NCBI RefSeq assembly: GCF_014084045.1
Contig: NZ_CP043732.1
Span: forward strand, 1,178,001-1,242,000
Source: Microbacterium esteraromaticum
GTDB taxonomy: Bacteria > Actinomycetota > Actinomycetes > Actinomycetales > Microbacteriaceae
Reading direction: 5' to 3'
Length of the DNA stretch: 64,000 nt
The notes beneath the pieces are model-generated. The model ran no database searches. It was not told the DNA's origin and saw only the letters and a program-made list of their open reading frames with translations. Positions 29,083-36,246 of this stretch are shown here, piece by piece (within the stretch, counting starts at the first letter, position 1; every line of letters starts with the position of its first letter). The position numbers and the translations under genes were made by a program.

Positions 29083-30461
29083 CCGATCACCACCCGGGGC
29101 TGGCGGCGCACCGCGTCGCTGATGCGCAGCAGCAGCGCGACGATGAGCCAGTTGGCCACAAGCGACGAGCCGCCCGCGGCGAGGAACGGAGTCGTGAGGC
29201 CGGTGAGCGGGATCACCCGGGTGACGCCGCCGACCATGATGAACACCTGCAGCGCGATGGTGAACGACAGGCCGGTGGCGAGCAGCTTGCCGAAGTCGTC
29301 CTGGCCGGCCATGCCGATGCGCAGGCCCCGGCTCACGAACACCATGTACAGGCAGAGGATCGCGAACAGGCCGACGATGCCGAGCTCCTCGCCGAGGCTG
29401 GGGATGATGTAGTCGCTGTGCGCGAGGGGTGTGATCTGCGGGCGTCCCTTGCCCCAGCCGGTGCCGATCAGCCCGCCGTGGGCGAGGCCGAAGATGCCCT
29501 CGACGAGCTGGTAGCTGCCGCCGTCGCGCGCGATGACATCGGGGTTGAACGCGTCGATCCAGTTCGTGAACCGGCGCTGCACGTAGGCGAGGATGCGCGT
29601 GGCGAGGAATGCGCCTGCGGCGACGCCGGCGAGACCGATCAGCACCCAGCTGGTCTTGCCGGTCGCGACGTACAGCATCGCGATGAACATGCCGAAGATC
29701 AGCACGCCGGTTCCGAGGTCGCGCTGGGTGACGATGATCAGCAGCGAGATCAGCCACACCACGAGCACCGGTCCCAGCTCGCGCATGCGCGGCCAGGTGA
29801 TGCCGAGGAACCGCTTGCCCACCGAGGTCAGGCTCTCGCGGGTGCGCACCAGGTAGCCGGCGAAGAAGATCGCCAGGCAGATCTTGGCCAGCTCGCCGGG
29901 CTGGAACGAGAAGATGCCGCCGAGCGAGACCCAGACGTCGGCGTTGACGCCCCTGGCGCGCAGTCCCGGGATGAACGGCAGGATCAGCAGCACGATGCCG
30001 GCGAGCCCCGAGATGTACGTGAACCGGTAGAGCACGCGGTAGTTGCGCAGCGCGATGACGATCGCGATCGCGCCGGCCAGCGAGATCGCCGTCCAGGCGA
30101 GCTGCTTGCTCGAGAACATGTCCCAGCCGGTGTAGTTCTTGGCGATGTCGATGCGGTAGATCATCGCGATGCCGAGCCCGGTGAGCACGGTCGAGATGGG
30201 CAGCACGAACGGGTCGGCATCGGCTGCCACGACGCGCAGCACCACGTGCAGCGCGAACACGAGCACGGCGAGCCCGCCGCCGATCACGAGGATCATCGGG
30301 TCGATCCGGTCGAGCGCCCCGAGCTGCACAAGCGTCAGAGAGGCACCGGAGATGAGCAGGGCGAAGAGCAGCAGCCAGAACTCCCGGTTGCGCTGCTTCT
30401 GCGGCATCCGGATCTTCTTCAGCGCCTTCAGCACGCTGGTGTCGGCCGAGACGGCGGTCAT
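29079..30461 (-). CDS. rodA: SEDS-family peptidoglycan glycosyltransferase RodA/FtsW
   Basis: 460 residues from ATG 30461, overlapping the pstP stop (ATGA); any longer frame would run inside pstP. It has ten or more transmembrane helices. It is the SEDS glycan polymerase that works with the class B PBP encoded next. Family landmarks are the FQPGELAKICLAIFFAGYL segment, RDLGTGVLIFGMF, GGLIGTGWGKGRP, DYIIPSLGEELGIVG and the terminal VIPLTGLTTPFLAAGGSSLV. The partner choice (RodA-PbpA, elongation/polar growth) follows from operon context. It starts MTAVSADTSVLKALKKIRMP. Confidence 0.95.
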   Translation of the reverse strand: MTAVSADTSVLKALKKIRMPQKQRNREFWLLLFALLISGASLTLVQLGALDRIDPMILVIGGGLAVLVFALHVVLRVVAADADPFVLPISTVLTGLGIAMIYRIDIAKNYTGWDMFSSKQLAWTAISLAGAIAIVIALRNYRVLYRFTYISGLAGIVLLILPFIPGLRARGVNADVWVSLGGIFSFQPGELAKICLAIFFAGYLVRTRESLTSVGKRFLGITWPRMRELGPVLVVWLISLLIIVTQRDLGTGVLIFGMFIAMLYVATGKTSWVLIGLAGVAAGAFLATRILAYVQRRFTNWIDAFNPDVIARDGGSYQLVEGIFGLAHGGLIGTGWGKGRPQITPLAHSDYIIPSLGEELGIVGLFAILCLYMVFVSRGLRIGMAGQDDFGKLLATGLSFTIALQVFIMVGGVTRVIPLTGLTTPFLAAGGSSLVANWLIVALLLRISDAVRRQPRVVIG

Positions 30462-31756
30462 GGCGTCGGCACCTCCGTCGTGGCGGTCGGGGTCGGAGTC
30501 GGATCGGGTCGCACCGGCTCGATGGGCAGCACCATCTTCGCGAGTCGGTCGGTGATGGCCTCGGCGTCTGCCAGCGAGCGGGCGTTGATCGTCCGCTCGA
30601 CCGATGAGCGCTGGTACGACTGCAGGTCGGCGAGCAGGATGCCGGTGTCCTTCACCTCTGTCGACAGCGAGAAGGGTCCGATGCTCTGCTGCACGCCGCG
30701 ATAGATGACGACGCTGTCGTCGTCGGCGCCGACGAAGTAGCGGGTCTGCGTCCAGTTGTAGGCGATGAACCCGGCGCCGACGAGCGCGAGCACAGCGAGG
30801 AACAGGGCGAAGAGCCACGCGAACCGGCGACGTCTGGCGCGACGGCGGTCTTCCTCGATGATCTCCTCGAAGTAGTCGTCCGAGTCGGGCTCGAAGTGGC
30901 TCGGCTCGTTGGCGGCCTGCAGCACGGGGTGCAGCCATCCGGTGAGCGACGGTCGCGGTGCGGGTACAGGGAGGTCGGCGGGGTTCGATGCCGCGCCGAC
31001 GATGGTCGGCGTGCCCGACGAGAGGGGATGCGCGCCGCCCACGTCGACGAGCACGATCGTGACGTTGTCGGGGGCGCCGCCGTCGAGGGCCTGCTTGAGC
31101 AGGTTGTCTGCGGTGCGTCCTGGGGCGAGCCCGAGTCGCATCGCCTTCGCGATGTGCTCGTCGTCGACGACGCCAGACAGGCCGTCCGAGCACAGCAGCC
31201 AGCGGTCGCCGGGCTGTGTCGGCATGACGAACATGTCGAGGTCGGGCGCGATGTCCATGTCGCTGAGCACGCGCATGAGCACCGAGCGGCGCGGGTGGTA
31301 CCTGGCCTCCTCCACCGTGATGCGGCCCGAGTCGACGAGTCGCTGCACGAAGGTGTGGTCGGTGGTGATCTGGGTGAGCGCGTCGTCGCGGTACAGGTAG
31401 ATGCGCGAGTCGCCGATGTGCCCGATCACGGCGTGGTCGTCGACCATGACGATGGCGCACAGGGTGGTGCCGAGACCGGCGAGCTCGGGTCGCTCCTTCG
31501 AGGCCCGCACCAGGTCGGACGCCGCGGTGGTCGCCGCCGCCTGCAGTTCGGCCTGCGCGTCGTCGGTGGAGGAGTACGCGTGGTCGAGGGCTTCCATGCG
31601 GCTGACGGCCATCGTCGAGGCGACGTCGCCGCCGGCATGCCCGCCCATGCCGTCGGCGACGACGAACAGGTTGGCGCCGGAGTAGCCGGAGTCCTGGTTG
31701 TTGGAGCGGACCTTCCCGGTGTGGGAGATCGCGGCGCTCGAGCCCTCGAAGACCAT
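30458..31756 (-). CDS. pstP: PP2C-family Ser/Thr phosphatase PstP
   Basis: 432 residues. The PP2C domain (about 1-240) contains the metal-binding motifs RSNNQDSGY (Asp22), VVADGMGGHAGG, HIGDSRIYL, CSDGLSGVV and APDNVTIVLVDV. A Pro-rich linker and an acidic-basic juxtamembrane region (EEIIEEDRRRARRRR) lead to one transmembrane helix (about 315-338) and an extracellular domain of about 85 residues ending in a PTPTPTATTEVPTP tail. It dephosphorylates PknA, PknB and their substrates. It lies 14 nt after fhaB and overlaps rodA, an order conserved across actinobacteria. Confidence 0.95.
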   Translation of the reverse strand: MVFEGSSAAISHTGKVRSNNQDSGYSGANLFVVADGMGGHAGGDVASTMAVSRMEALDHAYSSTDDAQAELQAAATTAASDLVRASKERPELAGLGTTLCAIVMVDDHAVIGHIGDSRIYLYRDDALTQITTDHTFVQRLVDSGRITVEEARYHPRRSVLMRVLSDMDIAPDLDMFVMPTQPGDRWLLCSDGLSGVVDDEHIAKAMRLGLAPGRTADNLLKQALDGGAPDNVTIVLVDVGGAHPLSSGTPTIVGAASNPADLPVPAPRPSLTGWLHPVLQAANEPSHFEPDSDDYFEEIIEEDRRRARRRRFAWLFALFLAVLALVGAGFIAYNWTQTRYFVGADDDSVVIYRGVQQSIGPFSLSTEVKDTGILLADLQSYQRSSVERTINARSLADAEAITDRLAKMVLPIEPVRPDPTPTPTATTEVPTP

Positions 31757-31770
31757 CTCGGTGCGGAGCC

Positions 31771-32262
31771 TTACGATCGCAGCTCGAACGTCGTGGCGCC
31801 GACCTTGATGGGCGTTCCGATCTCTACCTGTGTGGGCTTGTCGCCCAGGCGGCGGCCGGCGAGGTAGGTGCCGTTGGTGGAGTCGAGGTCCTGGATGGTC
31901 CAGATGTCGCCGCGCTTGGACAGGCGGGCGTGGTGGCTGGAGGTGTAGTCGTCGCGGATCACGAGACCCGACTCGCTGGAGCGGCCGATCGAGAGCGAGT
32001 CGGCTGAGCCGAGCGGCACCTCGAGGCCGGTCTTCGGGCCGGAGGTGATGATCAAGTGGGTGGGGGTGCGGCTGCTGGAGGTGCTCTTCGACGGCTGCGG
32101 AGCGGGTGACGCAGCCGGCACGGCGGCCGCCTCGCCGGCGGGCATCTTGCGCACCCTGACGCCGAAGAGATCGGCACGCAGCGAGTAGACGACGCCGAAC
32201 ACGAAGAACCAGAGCAGCACCAGGAAGCCGATGCGCAGCAGCAGGAGCACCAGTTCGCTCAT
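31771..32262 (-). CDS. fhaB: FHA-domain protein FhaB (FipA-like)
   Basis: 163 residues from ATG 32262, with AAGGAG eight nt upstream. An N-terminal transmembrane helix (about 3-26, ELVLLLLRIGFLVLLWFFVF) is followed by a Ser/Pro linker (45-65) and one FHA domain (about 78-160) with the phosphothreonine-binding set GRSSES, SSHHARL and DSTNGTYLAG. FHA proteins of this locus bind phosphorylated partners of PknA/PknB and link kinase signalling to the division or elongation machinery. It sits between fhaA and pstP, and the spacer to fhaA contains a tandem repeat. Confidence 0.92.
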   Translation of the reverse strand: MSELVLLLLRIGFLVLLWFFVFGVVYSLRADLFGVRVRKMPAGEAAAVPAASPAPQPSKSTSSSRTPTHLIITSGPKTGLEVPLGSADSLSIGRSSESGLVIRDDYTSSHHARLSKRGDIWTIQDLDSTNGTYLAGRRLGDKPTQVEIGTPIKVGATTFELRS

Positions 32263-32306
32263 CGGGTGGCTCCTTCTGAACGGAAGGTCAGGAGACCAGC
32301 CGGTTC

Positions 32307-32355
32307 CTGAGCGAGCGTAGCGAGCGCCATGCTGAGCGAGCGTAGCGAGTCGAAG
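32307..32355 (+). repeat. Two tandem copies of the GCGAGCGTAGCGAG repeat between fhaA and fhaB
   Basis: CTGAGCGAGCGTAGCGAG occurs at 32307-32324 and 32332-32349, the second followed by TCGAAG. Same family as the copies at 1775 and 29041. The element lies between cotranscribed genes and does not disturb the fhaB Shine-Dalgarno. Confidence 0.85.
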
Positions 32356-32368
32356 TGGCGAAGGACGC

Positions 32369-33061
32369 TCATTGGACAGCACCTCGTCGGGGGTTCGCGG
32401 TCACCGGCACGACGTGGAAGGTCAGCTCGGTGCGGCCGATCGTGAACGATGTGTCGGGTGCCAGGGCGATCTCGCGGATCTTCTGCCCGTCGACCTTGGT
32501 GCCGTTCGTCGAGCCCAGGTCGCGCAGCATCCCCCGCTCGCCGTCCCAGAGGATTTCGGCGTGCCGACGGCTGGAACCGGCATCGGAGATGGTGATGTCG
32601 GCGTCGCTGCCGCGTCCGATCACGGTGCGGGCGCTCGTGAGCGGGTGGCGGCGGCCGTCGATCTCGACGACGCCCTGCCACTCGACGCTGCCCTCGACTG
32701 ACGACGAGGTGACCCGCACGACGCCGGTGGCCACGCGCTCGTCGGCCTCGGTCGCGATGTGCAGCGGTCCCGCGAAGCTGTAGCCCTGCGTGCGGGCGTG
32801 CGAGGTCAGCAGCGCGAACAGCTCGTCGTGCAGCGCCCGCCCGAGGGCTCGCATGCGCTCGTGATCCTCAGGGCTCAGCCGCACGAGGTAGTCGCTGGGT
32901 GTGATGATGCGGTCGCGGCTGACCACGGCCGCGTTCGTGTCCGCCTCGCGCCGCAGCGCGGAGGCGATCTCGACGGGTTGCACGCCGCTGCGGAAGGTCT
33001 TGGCGAACGCGCTGTTCACAGCGCGTTCCAGACCTTTCTCAAAGCTGTCAAGTAGTCCCAC
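32369..33061 (-). CDS. fhaA: FHA-domain protein FhaA (DUF3662)
   Basis: 230 residues; GTG start 33061 preceded by AGAGGAA. The N-terminal DUF3662 domain (about 1-115) reads LLDSFEKGLERAVNSAFAKT, and the C-terminal FHA domain (about 145-222) has IGRGSDADI, SRRHAEI and LGSTNGTKVDG. In mycobacteria FhaA binds the phosphorylated pseudokinase domain of the lipid II flippase MurJ and restrains wall synthesis. The linker between domains is shorter than in mycobacterial FhaA, which is more than twice as long. It is the first gene of a seven-gene leftward operon. Confidence 0.93.
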   Translation of the reverse strand: MGLLDSFEKGLERAVNSAFAKTFRSGVQPVEIASALRREADTNAAVVSRDRIITPSDYLVRLSPEDHERMRALGRALHDELFALLTSHARTQGYSFAGPLHIATEADERVATGVVRVTSSSVEGSVEWQGVVEIDGRRHPLTSARTVIGRGSDADITISDAGSSRRHAEILWDGERGMLRDLGSTNGTKVDGQKIREIALAPDTSFTIGRTELTFHVVPVTANPRRGAVQ

Positions 33062-33093
33062 GGGGTTCCTCTGGCATGCCGACCGGTAGCGCC

Positions 33094-33099
33094 ATCGTA
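33094..33099 (-). promoter_or_regulatory. Putative -10 (TACGAT) of the fhaA-pknB operon
   Basis: TACGAT on the minus strand, 32 nt before the fhaA GTG, leaves a leader of about 25 nt containing the Shine-Dalgarno. No good -35. Confidence 0.4.
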
Positions 33100-33260
33100 T
33101 CCATCCGGGCTGAGTATGCACCTGCGGCGCGTCTTTCGGCATCGGATGCGGCACGTCTCACGATGGGCGCCGCGTGACGCGCGCGGAGTGTGCGCCGGCT
33201 ACGGACCACACGCTGAGGCATGTTAGTCTTGACAGGTTGAGTTCTTCGGAACGAGACGAT

Positions 33261-33344
33261 GCGCGAGTGGCGGAATAGGTAGACGCGCTGGCTTCAGGTG
33301 CCAGTGCTCGCAAGGGCGTGGGGGTTCAAGTCCCCCCTCGCGCA
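33261..33344 (+). tRNA. tRNA-Leu (anticodon CAG)
   Basis: 84 nt class II tRNA: acceptor GCGCGAG/CTCGCGC, D-arm GCGG.../GCGC region, anticodon stem CTGGC/GCCAG with loop TTCAGGT (CAG at 33295-33297), long variable arm TGCTCGCAAGGGCG, T-arm GGGGG/CCCCC with TTCAAGT. CCA is not encoded. Reads CUG, the commonest Leu codon here. Confidence 0.96.
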
Positions 33345-33345
33345 C

Positions 33346-33392
33346 AGAATGAGCAAGGCCCCGGATCGAAGATTCGGGGCCTTGCTCATTCT
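33346..33392 (+). terminator. Terminator of tRNA-Leu
   Basis: AGAATGAGCAAGGCCCCG / CGGGGCCTTGCTCATTCT: an 18-bp perfect stem around 11 nt, directly after the tRNA. Very strong hairpin; no long U-tract. The next 189 nt (33393-33581) hold no recognisable gene. Confidence 0.85.
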
Positions 33393-33581
33393 CGTGCCCG
33401 AGGAGGGCACCGTGGAGCGCTGGGCCCCACGCGGCCGGAGGCTCCGCGCGCCGCCCAGCCTGCCGAATGCGAGTCGAACTCGGCGACGAGGCGGCGGGCG
33501 GAGTGGCCGCGAGGGACTCAGGTCCCCCCTCGCCCGGGCTCTTGTCGGAGCGTCGGCGCTCCCGAGTGCCGTCGTCCTGGT

Positions 33582-33899
33582 TCAGACGGCCTCTGCCGGC
33601 GCGGGCAGGTACTCGTCGAGCACGAGCTCGCCGCTCGCGTTCAGCGCGGTCATGATCGCCGAGATGCGCTCGGGCTCGATCGGCGGCAGCGCAGGCACGT
33701 CGAACCCGAACTGCAGTGGGATGGCCGGATGCACCCAGATGGTGGTGCGTGCGTCTTCCGCGTCGTCGGTGCGCAGCCAGGTCATCAGGAAACTCTCGTT
33801 GCGCCGCAGCTTCGTGCCCATGACGATCTTCAGGTGCGCCAGTGTCGAATCGTCGATGGTGATCGGCGCCGCGGTGCCGTCGTACCTCAGTCTTCCCAT
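33582..33899 (-). CDS. DUF7882-type small protein (copy 2)
   Basis: 105 residues, colinear paralog of the protein at 18546-18857. Shared features are the G-x-I/L-x-Y start, TLAHLKIVMGTKLRRNESF (nearly identical to TLAHLKVVIALKLRRNESF), WVHPAIPLQFGFD, and a C-terminal helix before a variable tail. The function is unknown. A TATCAT -10 ends 5 nt before the ATG on this strand, again without Shine-Dalgarno. The two copies lie about 15 kb apart on opposite strands, which argues against recent tandem duplication. Confidence 0.75.
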   Translation of the reverse strand: MGRLRYDGTAAPITIDDSTLAHLKIVMGTKLRRNESFLMTWLRTDDAEDARTTIWVHPAIPLQFGFDVPALPPIEPERISAIMTALNASGELVLDEYLPAPAEAV

Positions 33900-33904
33900 A
33901 CTGG

Positions 33905-33910
33905 ATGATA
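33905..33910 (-). promoter_or_regulatory. Leaderless -10 (TATCAT) of DUF7882 copy 2
   Basis: TATCAT on the minus strand, 5 nt, then ATG 33899. Confidence 0.55.
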
Positions 33911-33949
33911 AGCCGCCGACACCACCCGCGGGGATGCTTCTGACGCCGA

Positions 33950-34771
33950 TCAGCCGCCGGCCCGCATGAAGTCCTCGGCCGCGCGCACCTGCCCGTCCGA
34001 GGGTCGGATTCCGGTATACAGCACGAACTGCTCGAGCGCCTGCCTGATGGCCACCTCGGCGCCGGTGATGACGGTCGCTCCCGCCGCCCGCGCGGCGCGG
34101 ATCAGCGGCGTCTCTGCGGGCAGCGCGACGACGTCGAAGGCGACGGATGCCGCCGCGATCGCCGCTGCAGGGAACGACAGCTCATCGGCATCCGCTCCCC
34201 CTGCCATCCCGATCGGGGTGACGTTGACGATCACGTCGGCCGTCTCCTCCCCCGGCTCCGATCGCCACGCGAACCCGTACAGATCGGCCAGTGCGCGACC
34301 CCGCTCCTCGTTGCGCGCGACGATCGTCACACGCTCGAATCCGGCGTCGCGGAACGCGGCGGCGGTGGCCTTCGCCATGCCGCCCGATCCGCGCAGCAGC
34401 ACCGACGATCCGCGAGACAGGGCGTTCTCGTCGATGAGCTGCGCGATGGCGGAATAGTCGGTGTTGTACGCGGTGAGCACTCCGTCATCGTTGACGATCG
34501 TGTTGACCGAGTCGATCGCCGTCGCCGAGGCGTCCATCCGGTCGACGAGGGCGATGACGTCCTCCTTGTAGGGCATCGAGATCGCGCAGCCCCGGATGCC
34601 GAGCCCTCGCACCCCGGCGATCGCCTGGCTCAGGTCGGCGGGTGCGAAAGCCTTGTAGATCCAGTTCAGCCCGAGCGCCTCGTACAGGTGGTTGTGGAAC
34701 CGGGTGCCGTTGTTGCTCGGGCGGGCCGACAGCGAGATGCACAGCGTCATGTCCTTGTTCAGCATGGTCAC
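33950..34771 (-). CDS. Shikimate 5-dehydrogenase-like protein
   Basis: 273 residues from GTG 34771, preferred because a TAGCCT -10 ends 6 nt upstream, so the transcript would begin at this GTG; an ATG two codons on is the alternative. The substrate domain has the SLSARPSNNGTRFHN pattern, the catalytic Lys69 in AISMPYKEDV and Asp105 in AYNTDYSA. The nucleotide-binding Rossmann motif is GSGGMAKA (about 128-135). The canonical NPxxH of true AroE is altered, so it may act on shikimate or quinate, or on another substrate. It directly follows the broken ybdK-type gene. Confidence 0.82.
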   Translation of the reverse strand: MTMLNKDMTLCISLSARPSNNGTRFHNHLYEALGLNWIYKAFAPADLSQAIAGVRGLGIRGCAISMPYKEDVIALVDRMDASATAIDSVNTIVNDDGVLTAYNTDYSAIAQLIDENALSRGSSVLLRGSGGMAKATAAAFRDAGFERVTIVARNEERGRALADLYGFAWRSEPGEETADVIVNVTPIGMAGGADADELSFPAAAIAAASVAFDVVALPAETPLIRAARAAGATVITGAEVAIRQALEQFVLYTGIRPSDGQVRAAEDFMRAGG

Positions 34772-34777
34772 GCGATC

Positions 34778-34783
34778 AGGCTA
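34778..34783 (-). promoter_or_regulatory. Leaderless -10 (TAGCCT) of the shikimate-dehydrogenase-like gene
   Basis: TAGCCT on the minus strand, 6 nt, then GTG 34771. It supports the GTG over the later ATG. Confidence 0.6.
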
Positions 34784-34788
34784 GACCG

Positions 34789-35846
34789 TCACCACTCGCG
34801 GTACAGGCCGCCCAGCGCCTGCACTCCCCCCGACTCGTAGGCCCGCAGCTGGCGCTGCGACCCGGTGCCCTCGGAGCGCAGGCGCGAGAGGTGCTCGTCG
34901 ACGAACTCCTCGTCGCCCTGTTCGGCCACGGCGTCGCGGATGCCCTGCATCATCCGCTGGGTCGCCGACCAGGCGTCTTCGATCCCGCCGTCAGGGGTGA
35001 ACAGGCGCGCCTGCATGCCGTGGCGCGCGGCCAGCCACAGCGACGCGTCGAGCTCGGCCGGCGGAGGGACGGCGTCCGGCAGGTCTTCGGCCACGACGAT
35101 CGCGCGCATCAGCGACGCGAGCAGCAGCGCGTCGTCGACCCGGAGCTGGGCGTCGGCCACCCGCACCTCGACGGTGTCGAAGCGCTCCGACAGCCGCACC
35201 GCCCACGACGTCGATCCTCGCGAGGGCAGCAGGCCGATCGTCACCAGCTGCTCGACCGTGCGGTGGTACTCGTCTGCATCGCAGAACTCGGGTGGCGCCC
35301 ACGACACCGGCAGCCGGCGGATCAGCACGCTGCGCCAGCTCGCCAGCCCCGACGTCACCCCGTAGCTGAACGGCGAATTGGCGCTCAGCGCGAGCAGCAC
35401 AGGCAGCCAGGCCCGCACCCGGCGCAGCGCGCGCACCCGCTGCTCGTCGCCGAACACCTCGACGTGCACGTGCAGACCGTTGACGGCATGCTGCCTGGTG
35501 AGCTGCCCGAGCAGCGTCGACACGTCGTCATAGTGCTTCGAAGGCGAGATCAGCGGGGCCCCCGACTGCGTGAGCGGTGCACCCGTGGCCGCGACGAGCG
35601 CGTTCTCGGGGCGAGATCGGCGAGCATACGGCGCATGGCGGCGAGCTGCGAACCCGCCTGCTCGAGCGTGCGCACCGGATCGGTGGCGCACTCGAACTGG
35701 CACGTCAGGTACTCCGAGGTGACCGAGCCGCCGCCGGGGGCGGGACCCTTCACCCGCTCGACGATCTCGCTGCCTGACAGCGGCACGAGGGCCGATGCAT
35801 CGAGCAGCAGGAACTCCTCCTCGATGCCGAATCGTGTGGCATCCAT
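34789..35846 (-). pseudogene. YbdK-type carboxylate-amine ligase (GCS2 family), frameshifted
   Basis: The N-terminal part from ATG 35846 (GAGGAGGGG upstream) reads MDATRFGIEEEFLLLDASAL and continues to AAMRRMLADLA. Homology then jumps to another frame at ENALVAATGAPLTQSGAP and runs to the stop at 34789, through HHV-like VNGLHVHVEVFGDE and the C-terminal TVEVRVADAQLRVDDALLLA. The break is at about 35608-35611, in a run of four G (CCCC on the coding strand); one missing base explains it. The total of 1058 nt is one short of a multiple of three, and the repaired product would be about 352 residues, normal for YbdK. Either a real recent inactivation or a sequencing error. Confidence 0.85.
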
Positions 35847-35885
35847 CGGCCCCTCCTCTTTCGTGTGCGTGCGCTGATACGACAA

Positions 35886-35913
35886 GCGCCGCCGACCCGG
35901 GGGTCGACGGCGC
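35886..35913 (-). terminator. Terminator of csbD
   Basis: GCGCCGCCGACC / GGTCGACGGCGC, a 12-bp stem with one G-T pair and a 4-nt loop, 26 nt past the csbD stop on the minus strand. Confidence 0.6.
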
Positions 35914-35939
35914 GCTGTCGGTCGTCACGGCCGCGAAGA

Positions 35940-36113
35940 CTACTTGTCGAAGGCGTCCTTGACGTCGTCGCCGATCTTCTTGGCGTCGGCCTTCACCTGA
36001 TCGCGCTTGCCCTCGGCTTCAAGGCGCTCGTTGTCGGTGGCATCCCCGATGCCCTCCTTGGCCTTGCCGACGAGCTTCTCGGCGTTGTGCTTGGCATCGT
36101 CCATGGCTCCCAT
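35940..36113 (-). CDS. CsbD family protein
   Basis: 57 residues from ATG 36113, with GGAGGGAA six nt upstream. It reads MGAMDDAKHNAEKLVGKAKE, then GIGDATDNERLEAEGKRDQV, and ends KIGDDVKDAFDK. This is the CsbD/general-stress pattern: a small, charged, helical protein with the AEKLxGKAKExxGxxTxxxxLEAEG core. CsbD proteins are induced in general stress in many bacteria; the biochemical role is unknown. A sigma-factor-specific promoter was looked for in the 133-nt upstream spacer but none could be assigned. Confidence 0.93.
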   Translation of the reverse strand: MGAMDDAKHNAEKLVGKAKEGIGDATDNERLEAEGKRDQVKADAKKIGDDVKDAFDK

Positions 36114-36246
36114 GTCGTTCCCTCCGTTCGGGGCGGGTCACCGCCCTGTCTGACGTGGAGATGCCAGCGTGTCATCGGAGTACCGATTCGAGCCAAGGGA
36201 TTGACAGGCGCCGCGGCTCGCGTTAGCGCGGACGGGGTTCGGGATG

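Noticed and set aside
33393..33581. A second tRNA gene near 33490-33540
   Set aside because: Only a T-arm-like fragment is present; no acceptor or anticodon stem can be formed.
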